Assembly (NCBI RefSeq): GCF_900769625.1
Contig: NZ_CAAGHK010000013.1
Coordinates: 57,095 to 121,094 of the forward strand
DNA from: an uncultured Clostridium sp.
GTDB lineage: Bacteria; Bacillota; Clostridia; Clostridiales; Clostridiaceae
Direction: 5' to 3'
DNA: 64,000 nt
Shown piece by piece: positions 54,466 to 63,080 of the stretch (position 1 is its first letter; every line of letters begins with the position of its first letter). Under the pieces are notes generated by a model, which searched no databases, was not told the origin of the DNA, and was given only the letters and a program-made list of their open reading frames with translations. A program made the translations under genes and the position numbers.

Positions 54466-54508
54466 AAAGCAGCAGTGTTCAATTAGATGTTAAAACTGTT
54501 GCTTTTTA
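54466..54508 (+). terminator. Terminator of the scr operon
   Basis: AAAGCAGCAGT pairs with ACTGTTGCTTT and ends in TTTTTA. Confidence 0.85.
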
Positions 54509-54633
54509 AGAATCTGTAACATAATATTATGCTATAGTGTAAGTGTTAAGGAAAAACAGGGTATAATATTTGATTTATTAGAATATTGAGGTATAAATTT
54601 ATTTCTATGGTGACAAATATTGTTGCAAACATA

Positions 54634-54678
54634 CAAAAAAGGCTGTACTACAAGGCATTTAAACCTTGTAATACAGCC
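54634..54678 (-). terminator. Terminator of the tRNA gene
   Basis: On the minus strand GGCTGTATTACAAGG pairs with CCTTGTAGTACAGCC, followed by TTTTTTG, directly after the tRNA 3' end. Confidence 0.88.
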
Positions 54679-54693
54679 ATTCTTATAAATAAA

Positions 54694-54780
54694 TGGTGCC
54701 GCTAGCCGGATTCGAACCGGCACGGTATCACTACCAGAGGATTTTGAGTCCACCACGTCTGCCAGTTCCATCATAGCGGC
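54694..54780 (-). tRNA. tRNA-Leu (anticodon CAA)
   Basis: An 87-base class II tRNA with a perfect seven-pair acceptor stem (GCCGCTA/TAGCGGC), encoded CCA, a long variable arm and T loop GGTTCGAATCC. The anticodon loop reads CTCAAAA, giving CAA for Leu UUG. The anticodon stem has one T-T mismatch. A terminator follows on the minus strand. Confidence 0.95.
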
Positions 54781-55223
54781 ATACTAATCGACAAAATTAA
54801 TTTTACCATGTATATAAATATATTTCAATATAAATTTTAATAAATTATATTTTGATTTTTAAATTATGTATATAATTAAGTTTTTATATTTATGGAGAAC
54901 AATCAAACCATAAAAAATAATATAAATAAAAAGAAAATTTAGATGAGATATATTGTAAAATATTTTATTGGTAATAAGTAAAAGTAAAAGAATGACAAAT
55001 GAAAATATTTTGCCTATTAATGTAAGTTAAAGCATTGGACAATAATTTATTAAAGTATTTTCTAAATAATAAATTATTTTGTGCTTTATTCCATACTATT
55101 CAATTAAAAGAATGAAATTTTAATAATTTATAGCGTGAAAAAGAATTCAAATTATCAAATTTTTAAGGGAAGACTAAATTTTTTGAAAACTTAAAGTATA
55201 AAATTTTAAATAAAGGTTGTTCC

Positions 55224-55284
55224 AAATGAAATCATTTGCTAGAATAGTAGTAGGGGAAGCGCCCCGCTGGGTCAATTTATGACC
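55224..55284 (+). promoter_or_regulatory. Unexplained leader with three short hairpins
   Basis: AAATGAAATCATTT (55224-55237), GGGGAAGCGCCCC (55253-55265) and GGTCAATTTATGACC (55270-55284) each form a small hairpin, arranged in a row 76 bases before the start of the NifU-like gene. GC-rich sequence here contrasts with the AT-rich surroundings. I could not match it to any riboswitch class I know. The upstream 54781-55223 is AT-rich without a gene. Confidence 0.5.
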
Positions 55285-55359
55285 ACGTACAATTTAGAAA
55301 ACTTAGAAATAAGGTTTAATAGTTGTGATTATCTATTAATTAGGGAGGAGCAAAAATAT

Positions 55360-56052
55360 ATGATGTATTCAAAAGAAGTTGAAGAAATGTGTGTACTTGC
55401 TAAAGGTCCTAATCACGGACCAGCACCAATTCCTGCAGAAGGAAAATGGGTTCAATCTAAAGAAGTAACTGATATATCAGGATTAACTCACGGTATAGGT
55501 TGGTGTGCACCACAACAAGGAGCTTGTAAATTAACACTTAATGTTAAGGATGGTATAATCCAAGAAGCATTAGTTGAAACAATTGGATGTTCAGGAATGA
55601 CTCATTCAGCTGCAATGGCTTCTGAAATATTACCAGGAAAAACTATATTAGAAGCATTAAACACAGACTTAGTTTGTGATGCTATAAACACTGCAATGAG
55701 AGAATTATTCTTACAAATCGTTTACGGAAGAACTCAAACTGCATTCTCTGAAGGTGGACTACCAATCGGAGCAGGTCTTGAAGACTTAGGTAAAGGATTA
55801 AGATCACAAGTTGGTACTATGTACGGAACTTTAGCTAAGGGACCAAGATACCTTGAAATGGCTGAAGGATATGTTACAGAAGTAGCTGTAGACGAAGATA
55901 AAGAAATCATCGGATACAAGTTCGTTAACTTAGGAAAAATGATGGAAAGTATCGCTAAGGGTGTTGACGCTAACGAAGCTTTAGAAGCTGCTAGAGGACA
56001 ATACGGAAGAGTTGACGATGCTGCTCAATTATTAGACCCAAGACATAACTAA
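55360..56052 (+). CDS. NifU-like Fe-S scaffold family protein of the GGGtGRT pair
   Basis: 230-residue protein distantly related to the NifU/IscU scaffold fold. The first cysteine region (GWCAPQQGAC, residues 48-56) and GCSGMTHSAAMASEI with C77 correspond to the first two IscU ligands, and PGKTILEAL matches the IscU GKTxxEA segment. The third ligand region has no HCS: it reads GRTQTAFSEGG. So assembly of a standard cluster is uncertain. ATG 55360 follows GGGAGGAG. The next gene begins 25 bases after its stop, and codon choice suggests high expression. Confidence 0.85.
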   Translation: MMYSKEVEEMCVLAKGPNHGPAPIPAEGKWVQSKEVTDISGLTHGIGWCAPQQGACKLTLNVKDGIIQEALVETIGCSGMTHSAAMASEILPGKTILEALNTDLVCDAINTAMRELFLQIVYGRTQTAFSEGGLPIGAGLEDLGKGLRSQVGTMYGTLAKGPRYLEMAEGYVTEVAVDEDKEIIGYKFVNLGKMMESIAKGVDANEALEAARGQYGRVDDAAQLLDPRHN

Positions 56053-56077
56053 TTATTTGTGAAGGAGGAATTTTAAA

Positions 56078-57079
56078 ATGGCATTATTTGAAAGTTATGA
56101 AAGAAGAATAGACCAAATCACTCCTGTATTAGAAAAATACGGAATGAAAACTTTAGAAGATGCAAAGGCAGTTTGTGCTGAAAAAGGAGTAGATCCTTAC
56201 ACAATCGCTAAAGAAACTCAACCAATCGCATTCGAAAACGCTGGATGGGCTTACACTTTAGGTGCTGCTATAGCTATAAAGAAAGGTTGTACAAAGGCTG
56301 CTGAAGCTGCTGAAGCAATCGGAGAAGGATTACAAGCATTCTGTATCCCTGGATCAGTTGCTGATGACAGAAAAGTTGGTTTAGGACACGGAAACTTAGG
56401 AGCTATGCTTTTAAGAGAAGAAACTAAATGTTTCGCATTCTTAGCAGGACACGAATCATTCGCTGCTGCTGAAGGTGCTATCAAAATAGCTGAAAAAGCT
56501 AACAGAGTAAGAAAAGAACCATTAAGAGTTATCTTAAACGGTCTTGGAAAAGATGCTGCATACATCATTTCAAGAATCAATGGATTCACTTACGTTCAAA
56601 CTCAATTTGACTACTACACTGGTGAAGTTAAAGTAGTTAAAGAAAAAGCATACTCAAACGGAGAAAGAGCTAAAGTAAGATGTTACGGTTCAGACGACGT
56701 TAGAGAAGGTGTTGCAATCATGCATATGGAAGGTGTTGATGTATCAATCACTGGTAACTCAACAAACCCAACAAGATTCCAACATCCAGTTGCTGGAACA
56801 TACAAGAAAGAATGTTTAGAACAAGGTAAGAAATACTTCTCAGTAGCATCTGGTGGTGGTACAGGAAGAACTCTTCACCCAGATAACATGGCTGCAGGTC
56901 CAGCTTCTTACGGTATGACAGATACTATGGGAAGAATGCACTCAGATGCACAATTCGCTGGTTCATCATCAGTTCCTGCTCACGTTGAAATGATGGGTCT
57001 TATCGGAATGGGTAACAACCCAATGGTAGGATGCACAGTTGCTTGCGCAGTTGCTGTAGAAGAAGCTATGAATAAATAA
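56078..57079 (+). CDS. GGGtGRT protein
   Basis: 333-residue protein with the eponymous GGGTGRT at residues 259-265, followed by LHPDNMAAGPASYGM. Other conserved-looking parts are GLGHGNLGAMLLREETKCFA and NNPMVGCTVACAVAVEEAMN. It is a conserved anaerobe protein without established function, nearly always next to the NifU-like gene before it, so the two should work together, perhaps on an Fe-S or related cofactor; this is inference. AAGGAGG lies 9 bases before ATG 56078. A strong terminator ends the pair. Confidence 0.9.
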   Translation: MALFESYERRIDQITPVLEKYGMKTLEDAKAVCAEKGVDPYTIAKETQPIAFENAGWAYTLGAAIAIKKGCTKAAEAAEAIGEGLQAFCIPGSVADDRKVGLGHGNLGAMLLREETKCFAFLAGHESFAAAEGAIKIAEKANRVRKEPLRVILNGLGKDAAYIISRINGFTYVQTQFDYYTGEVKVVKEKAYSNGERAKVRCYGSDDVREGVAIMHMEGVDVSITGNSTNPTRFQHPVAGTYKKECLEQGKKYFSVASGGGTGRTLHPDNMAAGPASYGMTDTMGRMHSDAQFAGSSSVPAHVEMMGLIGMGNNPMVGCTVACAVAVEEAMNK

Positions 57080-57121
57080 GCCACTTATAAGTTATTTAGA
57101 GGGTTTATAGTACATTTTTAA

Positions 57122-57172
57122 GAGGCACACATCTAATAGGTAATAATATCTATAGATGGGTGCCCTCTTTTT
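57122..57172 (+). terminator. Terminator of the GGGtGRT operon
   Basis: GAGGCACACATCTA pairs with TAGATGGGTGCCCTC, followed by TTTTTTTA. Confidence 0.9.
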
Positions 57173-57217
57173 TATACAAAAGTCTACTCTCATCTATAGG
57201 GAGGAGGTAGTGGATTT

Positions 57218-57385
57218 ATGGCAAGAATTATTATGAAAAATAAACGTATAAATAAATTTTTCAATGATGCATTTGAACAATTCATATTGGAGCATTGTGA
57301 GTTGAAAAACTTAAGAGAAAATACAATAAGACACTATAGGCAATTTATGAAGTATAGTTTTTTGAATATTATAATAATGAAATAA
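57218..57385 (+). pseudogene. N-terminal remnant of a tyrosine recombinase
   Basis: ATG 57218 after GAGGAGG opens 55 codons, including NDAFEQFILEHCELKNLREN and TIRHYRQFMKY, the DNA-binding N-domain of phage-type integrases. It stops at 57385 and no catalytic domain follows, so it is a fragment. Confidence 0.65.
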
Positions 57386-57485
57386 AACTTAATCCTTTAG
57401 AAGATATCAACATGAAAACTAAAGATAAAAAATATATACCTATGAAAAAGCATAAAAGAATATAGTTGCAATTAATACAAAATAG

Positions 57486-57710
57486 GCTACCGATACAGCT
57501 AATTTCAACTCATTTGAAAAAGGAACTAATGAACGTTATAATGGCTTAATACGCCGTTTTATCCCGAAGGGAAAACGCATATCAGATTATAGTTCAGATG
57601 ACATTGCATTTATAGAAGAATTGATGAATACTCTTCCAAGGAGAATACTTAACTATAAAACTCCAGAAGAGCTATTTCAAATACATTTAGATGAAATCTA
57701 TGCATCATAA
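57486..57710 (+). pseudogene. C-terminal remnant of an IS30-family transposase
   Basis: The frame reads NSFEKGTNERYNGLIRRFIP and later LPRRILNYKTPEELF, then stops at 57710. This is the end of IS30 transposases, where the GTNExxNGLIR segment holds the catalytic Glu. The N-terminal HTH and first two catalytic Asp residues are absent, and no terminal inverted repeats could be found. Confidence 0.85.
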
Positions 57711-57816
57711 GTAAATTCAAGTGTTTTAAGTCATAAATAAGAATTAGTTCAATTTGTTATTGCAATTTATCATTTATAATTTTTTGGTTTTAAGAATATA
57801 ATCTTAGGAGGTGAAA

Positions 57817-58272
57817 GTGAAGACAGTGGATATATTTGATAGATTAATGGAATTTCCAATATTAAGAGTATTTAATCCATTTTATAAAAAATATAAAGAA
57901 GTTTTATTATATATATTTTTTGGTGGACTGACATTTTTTGTGAGCATAGGAACTTTTGCAGTATTTAATGTATATATGGGAATGAATGAACTTATTGCAA
58001 ATATAATCTCTTGGGTTATAGCAGTTATTTTTGCTTTTTTAACAAATAGAATATGGGTATTTAATTCACCAACTGAAAAAGTTACTGAATTCATTAAACA
58101 AATGATTTCCTTTTTTAGTGGACGTTTAATAACACTTATTATAGAAGAGTTAATATTATTTATATTTATAACATGTTTACATTTTTCTAGTATATTAATA
58201 AAAGTAGCGGCACAAGTAATTGTTATATTACTTAATTATATAATAAGTAAATTCTTTATATTTAATGAATAG
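57817..58272 (+). CDS. GtrA-family membrane protein
   Basis: 151-residue protein with four membrane helices (LYIFFGGLTFFVSIGTFAVF first). The family signature sequence NRIWVFNSPT and IISKFFIFNE at the C-terminus are present. GtrA proteins are thought to move lipid-linked sugars or to work with membrane glycosyltransferases. GTG 57817 follows AGGAGG closely; other GTG codons are in frame. GalU and a GT2 glycosyltransferase lie downstream, which suggests envelope polysaccharide work. Confidence 0.88.
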   Translation: MKTVDIFDRLMEFPILRVFNPFYKKYKEVLLYIFFGGLTFFVSIGTFAVFNVYMGMNELIANIISWVIAVIFAFLTNRIWVFNSPTEKVTEFIKQMISFFSGRLITLIIEELILFIFITCLHFSSILIKVAAQVIVILLNYIISKFFIFNE

Positions 58273-58442
58273 TTATATAAATATATTTATATAACTAGTA
58301 TTGCTTAATTTGTTTAACTATATAATTAATAAAGTTTAATTCTTGTATATAGTAGTGTATGATATTAGTAAATAAGAAACTATATATTTGGTTGTAAAAT
58401 CAAAATTATATGTTAATTCAGTATAAAAAAGGATGGAAGAGA

Positions 58443-59312
58443 ATGAGTAACAAAATAAGAAAAGCAATAATACCAGCAGCAGGACTTGGAACAAGATTTC
58501 TTCCTGCAACAAAGGCTCAGCCTAAAGAAATGCTTCCTATAGTAGATAAGCCTACTATTCAATATATAATAGAGGAAGCAATTGCCTCAGGAATTGAAGA
58601 AATACTTATAATTACAGGAAGAAACAAGAAGTGTATTGAAGATCATTTTGACAAGTCTGTTGAACTTGAAATTGAACTTAATAAGAATAATAAAACAGAA
58701 TTGTTAGAACTTGTGCAAGATATATCGGAAATGGTAGATATACATTACATAAGACAAAAGGAACCTAAGGGACTAGGTCATGCAATAAGTTGTGCAAAGA
58801 CTTTTGTTGGAAATGAACCTTTTGCAATTCTTCTTGGTGATGATATAGTTTATAATCCAGAAAAGCCATGTTTAAAGCAGCTTATTGATTGCTATGATGA
58901 ATACAAAACAAGTATTTTAGGAGTTCAGACTGTAGATAAAGAAAATGTATCAAAATATGGAATAGTTGATGGAATTGAAATTGAAGGAAGAGTATGCAAA
59001 GTTAAGGGTCTTGTTGAAAAGCCATCAGTAGATGAAGCACCTTCAAATACAGCGATTTTAGGAAGATATATAGTTACTCCAAGAATATTTGACATATTAG
59101 ATAATACTAAGCCAGGAAAAGGAAACGAAATTCAGCTGACTGATGCACTACTCCAATTGATGAATGAGGAAGCAATGTATGCATATAACTTTGAAGGTAG
59201 AAGATATGATGTGGGAGATAAGCTTGGATATCTTGAAGCAACAGTTGAATATGCACTTAGGAAGCCTGAACTTAGAGAAGGATTTGTAAATTATTTAAAG
59301 GGGATAATTTAA
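58443..59312 (+). CDS. galU: UTP-glucose-1-phosphate uridylyltransferase
   Basis: Makes UDP-glucose for envelope polysaccharides. 289 residues, with the GalU nucleotidyltransferase signature IPAAGLGTRFLPATKAQPKE, then GLGHAISCAK, LLGDDI and GLVEKP. ATG 58443 follows AAGGA; an upstream in-frame ATG at 58410 has no ribosome site. A terminator follows the stop. It precedes the GT2 gene by 140 bases. Confidence 0.96.
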   Translation: MSNKIRKAIIPAAGLGTRFLPATKAQPKEMLPIVDKPTIQYIIEEAIASGIEEILIITGRNKKCIEDHFDKSVELEIELNKNNKTELLELVQDISEMVDIHYIRQKEPKGLGHAISCAKTFVGNEPFAILLGDDIVYNPEKPCLKQLIDCYDEYKTSILGVQTVDKENVSKYGIVDGIEIEGRVCKVKGLVEKPSVDEAPSNTAILGRYIVTPRIFDILDNTKPGKGNEIQLTDALLQLMNEEAMYAYNFEGRRYDVGDKLGYLEATVEYALRKPELREGFVNYLKGII

Positions 59313-59316
59313 TAAT

Positions 59317-59363
59317 ATTAGTGATAGATTTTATGTTAAACATTAGGTCTGTCACTATTTTTA
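59317..59363 (+). terminator. Terminator of galU
   Basis: TAGTGATAGA pairs with TCTGTCACTA, followed by TTTTTATTTT. Confidence 0.88.
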
Positions 59364-59452
59364 TTTTAAGCGTAACTATTATAAGTTATAATTAATGTAT
59401 GAGAATGGATTAAAATAATTAAAAAAAGAAATATATGAGAGGAATTAAAAAC

Positions 59453-60307
59453 GTGATTATATCAATAATTTGCCCAATATATAATGGGCAATCATATATA
59501 GAAAAATTACATAAGAATATTTTAAGTCAGGAATTGAGTGATGGGCAAACGCTTCAGATAATGTATGCACTGACAAGATGCAGTGATAAAAGTGAAGAAA
59601 TCCTCAAAGCTTTAAACTGTGATTATACATTAATAGAGCCAGAGGAGTTTTCACACAGTACTACCAGAGAACTTATGTCACAGAAAGCAGAGGGAGAGAT
59701 TATAGTTTTTATTTCCCAGGACATAAAGATTAAAAATGATCAATGGCTTAAAAATCTTATAAGTCCAATAATTAATGGTGAGTGTGAGGCAAGTTTCAGC
59801 CGTCAGATTGGTGAGGATAGCAATATTGAAAAGTATACAAGGGAAAAAAACTATCCAGCAGAATCTAGAATAGTATCAAAGGAAGATATAGAGAAATATC
59901 AGATAAGGACATTCTTTTACTCAGATGCATCATCAGCTGTATCAACTAAAATATATAGAGAGCTTAATGCTTATGATGGAAAAAGAATGCCTACAAATGA
60001 AGATATGTACTTTGCACATAAACTTATTTATGCAGGATACAAAATAAAGTATTGTGCAGATTCAGAAGTATATCATTCTCATGATTTTACATATAAACAG
60101 CTATATAAACGTTATTATGATACAGGCATATTTTTTAAACAGAATCCCTATTTCAAAAAGTATAAAGGAAATGAAAGTGGTTTTGATTTAGCTAAATATG
60201 TATTTAAACGTTCATTAGAAGAGAAAAATATAACAGTTCTGCTTAATTTATTACCTAACTTTGGAGTTAGATTTATTGCAAAGTTCTTAGGAGAAAAGAG
60301 AAGATAA
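59453..60307 (+). CDS. GT2-family glycosyltransferase, rhamnosyltransferase-like
   Basis: 284-residue GT-A fold enzyme: IISIICPIYNGQSYIEKLHK at the N-terminus, FISQDIKI with a modified DxD, and NEDMYFAHKLIYAGYKIKYC with the acceptor-side Asp/Glu. It transfers a sugar from a nucleotide donor to a surface glycan; a rhamnosyl donor is suggested only by overall similarity. GTG 59453 after GAGAGGAA is preferred to the ATG at 59435, which lies just before that site. No membrane helix is evident. Confidence 0.85.
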   Translation: MIISIICPIYNGQSYIEKLHKNILSQELSDGQTLQIMYALTRCSDKSEEILKALNCDYTLIEPEEFSHSTTRELMSQKAEGEIIVFISQDIKIKNDQWLKNLISPIINGECEASFSRQIGEDSNIEKYTREKNYPAESRIVSKEDIEKYQIRTFFYSDASSAVSTKIYRELNAYDGKRMPTNEDMYFAHKLIYAGYKIKYCADSEVYHSHDFTYKQLYKRYYDTGIFFKQNPYFKKYKGNESGFDLAKYVFKRSLEEKNITVLLNLLPNFGVRFIAKFLGEKRR

Positions 60308-60390
60308 TTAACGTGATTTTGCGCTTCATAGTAAAATGTTATTTAATTAGAATTATGTCAAGCGCAGTTTTTAAGGATGAGCCAAAGAGA

Positions 60391-60446
60391 AATACAGATA
60401 AGTTTTAATGCAATTATTGCAGGAAACTTATCTGTATTTTTTATTA
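60391..60446 (+). terminator. Terminator of the GT2 gene
   Basis: Perfect 15-pair stem AATACAGATAAGTTT/AAACTTATCTGTATT followed by TTTTTATT. Confidence 0.92.
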
Positions 60447-60473
60447 TTTAGAGTATAGTTTACATAGTAATTA

Positions 60474-60535
60474 AAAAATCCTTAGAGGATTTTCGCTGAA
60501 ATTATCGATTGTCCAATGCCAATTGTTAATTAAAA
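60474..60535. repeat. Dispersed intergenic repeat, longest copy
   Basis: Contains AGAGGATTTTCGCTGAAATT and ATTGTCCAATGCCAATTGTT. It matches the reverse complement of 37940-37992 and part of 31437-31476. All copies lie between genes. Confidence 0.65.
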
Positions 60536-60889
60536 AAATATATGTATCTAATTTTATTCGTGTTAAAAAATGCAAGTGTGTGTATATTTTTTATTTTAAA
60601 GAATAAAAATGAAAAAAATATAAAGAAAATTACAGTTTTTATAGAAAGTTAGGAACAAAAAGGTTTTTAAGGAATTATAATTATATTAAAAAATACTGTA
60701 AAAAGACTTCCAAAAGACCAAGCTGTATGTTATTATAAGTTTGTCGCTAAACGAAATACAAAAAACGACATACCTGTTTAAATAAAGTGGATTATCACTT
60801 TAACTAGGAGATGAACATAAGGATTAAATTTATATTCATTATAATAGTAACAGGATTTTGGGAAAGACGAAACAACAGGGGGAAAGAAT
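60536..60889 (+). promoter_or_regulatory. Long 5' region of the wall-binding paralog
   Basis: About 350 bases without a gene. A hairpin AAAGTG/CACTTT lies at about 60786-60803. The core of a c-di-GMP-I riboswitch was looked for and not seen. No convincing promoter could be assigned. Confidence 0.4.
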
Positions 60890-62755
60890 ATGATAAAAAG
60901 AATTAACAAAATAGCAGCATTAATGGTTGCAGCTACATCAGCTGCTTCAATAGTACCAGTAGCTTCAGCTAGTGCAGCAGAAAAATTAGCAGTGAATGAA
61001 GGAACTATAACTAAGGCAGTAGCTTTCGATGGAACTTATGTATTTGATGGTTACAGAACTGATAATGATGAATCAGGATTATACTTCAATAACGGAAAAG
61101 ACGTTATGGTTGATGCAGACGAAGATTACAGCTATGACAAGTTATCTAAATATGGAGATAAGTATGTAACTGTAGAAGATGGTGACGACTACCTAGTAGA
61201 CTTATCAACAGGTAAAATCTTAGAAGATGAATCTGTTGAAGACTTAAAGACTAATGTAGAAACAAAACTTACTACTACATTAAAGAAAACTGATAGATAT
61301 GGATCAATAACAACAACAGGTGCAGGAGTTTCTGCAGAAAGAATTAAGGAAAATACATTTGGTGATGTTTACTACATGTACAGTGTTGTACCTGGTTCAG
61401 ATGCAAAAGGAACAGCTGATGCAACTGTAGGTAATAGTTCAAATGCTTTAGTTGGATTTACTAACCAATCTGGAAAATATGTTGATGCTTCAAAGACAGC
61501 TAATCTTTATGTTTACTCAGAAACTAAGGGTGCAACTGTTAAAGTAAGTGAATACAATGAACCAGTTGACTACACAGTAAATAACGTAAAACATCAAATC
61601 AAAGCTTCATTAGAAAATGTTAAAGCTATAGCTCAAGATTCAGATTATATCTATGCTGTTGCTACTGTTAAAATAACAGATGGAGTTAAAGGTGGAGATG
61701 TTAAAACTTCTACTCAATACTTCTTACAAAAGATTTCTAAGACTCAAGGAAGCAAAGAAGATGGAGCTTACCTTCCAAAGAATGTAGTTTCATATGAAAT
61801 TGATGAAGATGGAACATTCAAAAACAAAGATGTTGCAACAGCAGCAGGATTATTAAAAGATGGTGTTGATGGAGACTACTCAGTAGTTGAAAATGGATAC
61901 CAAGTTAAAAATGGTGTATTATACATCACTACAGTTAATGATACAAAAGACAGCGTTAAAGTATACACTGTTAAATTAAACAAGACTAAGCTTGATACAA
62001 AAGCAGGAGTTAAAAATGTTGATACATATGTTGCAATAGTTAACGACGATGTTGATCAAGATATTATAAACACAGCTGATGAAGCTGCAATATCTATCGA
62101 TGCAGAAGGTAACACTTGGGCGTTAAACAAGGGTACTATATATAAATTTGATGGTTCTTCATTCAAAGCTATGTACTCAGTTGACAGATCATTAAACGTA
62201 TTAGATGTATACAATGATAAAAACGTAATTGCTTGGGAAGAAGGCGGAGATGTATTCGCTACAACTTCAAAAGCTACTAATAACGATACAACTACAGATG
62301 AAGACGACAAAAAAGAAGATTCAGCAGTTAAAGCTGGATGGGTTAAGAACTCAGATGGAACATGGTCATACAACAAAGCTGACGGAACTAAGGCTACAGG
62401 ATGGTTATTAGATGGATCAACTTGGTATTACTTAAACGCTAACGGAATTATGCAGACTGGATGGTTAAACCTTAACGGAACTTGGTACTACTTAAACTCA
62501 AATGGTTCAATGAAAACTGGCTGGTTAAATGACAATGGAACTTGGTACTACTTACAATCATCAGGAGCTATGAAGACTGGCTGGTTAAATGACAACGGAA
62601 CTTGGTACTACTTAAACTCAAACGGTTCAATGAAAACTGGCTGGTTAAAGGATACTGATGGAAGATGGTACTTCTTACAATCAAACGGAGCTATGGCTAC
62701 TAACACAACAATTGATGGTTACAGATTAGGCTCAAACGGAGCTTGGATCAGATAA
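60890..62755 (+). CDS. Secreted wall-binding repeat protein, paralog of the one at 4136
   Basis: 621-residue surface protein. Signal peptide residues 1-29 (AALMVAATSAASIVPVASAS, then AA cleavage region). Ectodomain to about residue 460 of unknown fold; segments EGTITKAVAFDGTYVFDGYR, KISKTQGSKEDGAYLPKNVV and EGNTWALNKGTIYKFDGSSF match the paralog in order. A linker rich in Asp/Thr follows, then five or six choline-binding-type repeats (GWLNDNGTWYYLNSNGSMKT) and a C-terminal IDGYRLGSNGAWIR cap. The repeats should hold it to wall glycopolymers. GGGGGAAAG lies before ATG 60890. Codon use is more biased than in the paralog, suggesting higher expression. Confidence 0.88.
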   Translation: MIKRINKIAALMVAATSAASIVPVASASAAEKLAVNEGTITKAVAFDGTYVFDGYRTDNDESGLYFNNGKDVMVDADEDYSYDKLSKYGDKYVTVEDGDDYLVDLSTGKILEDESVEDLKTNVETKLTTTLKKTDRYGSITTTGAGVSAERIKENTFGDVYYMYSVVPGSDAKGTADATVGNSSNALVGFTNQSGKYVDASKTANLYVYSETKGATVKVSEYNEPVDYTVNNVKHQIKASLENVKAIAQDSDYIYAVATVKITDGVKGGDVKTSTQYFLQKISKTQGSKEDGAYLPKNVVSYEIDEDGTFKNKDVATAAGLLKDGVDGDYSVVENGYQVKNGVLYITTVNDTKDSVKVYTVKLNKTKLDTKAGVKNVDTYVAIVNDDVDQDIINTADEAAISIDAEGNTWALNKGTIYKFDGSSFKAMYSVDRSLNVLDVYNDKNVIAWEEGGDVFATTSKATNNDTTTDEDDKKEDSAVKAGWVKNSDGTWSYNKADGTKATGWLLDGSTWYYLNANGIMQTGWLNLNGTWYYLNSNGSMKTGWLNDNGTWYYLQSSGAMKTGWLNDNGTWYYLNSNGSMKTGWLKDTDGRWYFLQSNGAMATNTTIDGYRLGSNGAWIR

Positions 62756-62849
62756 TAGCTTAGCGTTGTTACCGATAATAAGCTTTAGATAAAATGTTAT
62801 TAATAATATTTATTAATAAAATATAATAAAGATATTCTACATTAAAAAA

Positions 62850-62887
62850 AAGAAGGTTATTACATTGTTGTGATAGCCTTCTTTTTA
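62850..62887 (+). terminator. Terminator of the wall-binding gene
   Basis: GAAGGTTATTACA pairs with TGATAGCCTTC, followed by TTTTTATA. Confidence 0.88.
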
Positions 62888-63026
62888 TATTATTTTAAAA
62901 ATAAAAGTAATATAATATAAAATGTTTTGTCGAATTTTATGTTGTAATTTATGGAAAAAAAGTTATATTTATTTTAATAGAAAGTTAATATAAATTTAAG
63001 ATTAATTAAATTTACAATAGTTTACA

Positions 63027-63055
63027 TTGAACAATTGTAGTGATACCATTAAAAT
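63027..63055 (+). promoter_or_regulatory. Promoter of the third surface-protein gene
   Basis: TTGAAC (63027-63032), 17-base spacer, TAAAAT (63050-63055), 26 bases before the ATG. Confidence 0.65.
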
Positions 63056-63080
63056 AGAACCCATAGCAAGGAGACTAAAA

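Noticed and set aside
54532..54774. 80-codon open frame on the minus strand
   Set aside because: It runs through the tRNA-Leu gene and its terminator, so it is a chance frame.
55279..55359. Upstream ATG giving 27 extra residues on the NifU-like protein
   Set aside because: The ATG lies inside a hairpin with no ribosome site, whereas GGGAGGAG precedes ATG 55360.
60536..60889. c-di-GMP riboswitch before the wall-binding gene
   Set aside because: The conserved class I and II cores were not seen; only a small hairpin is present.
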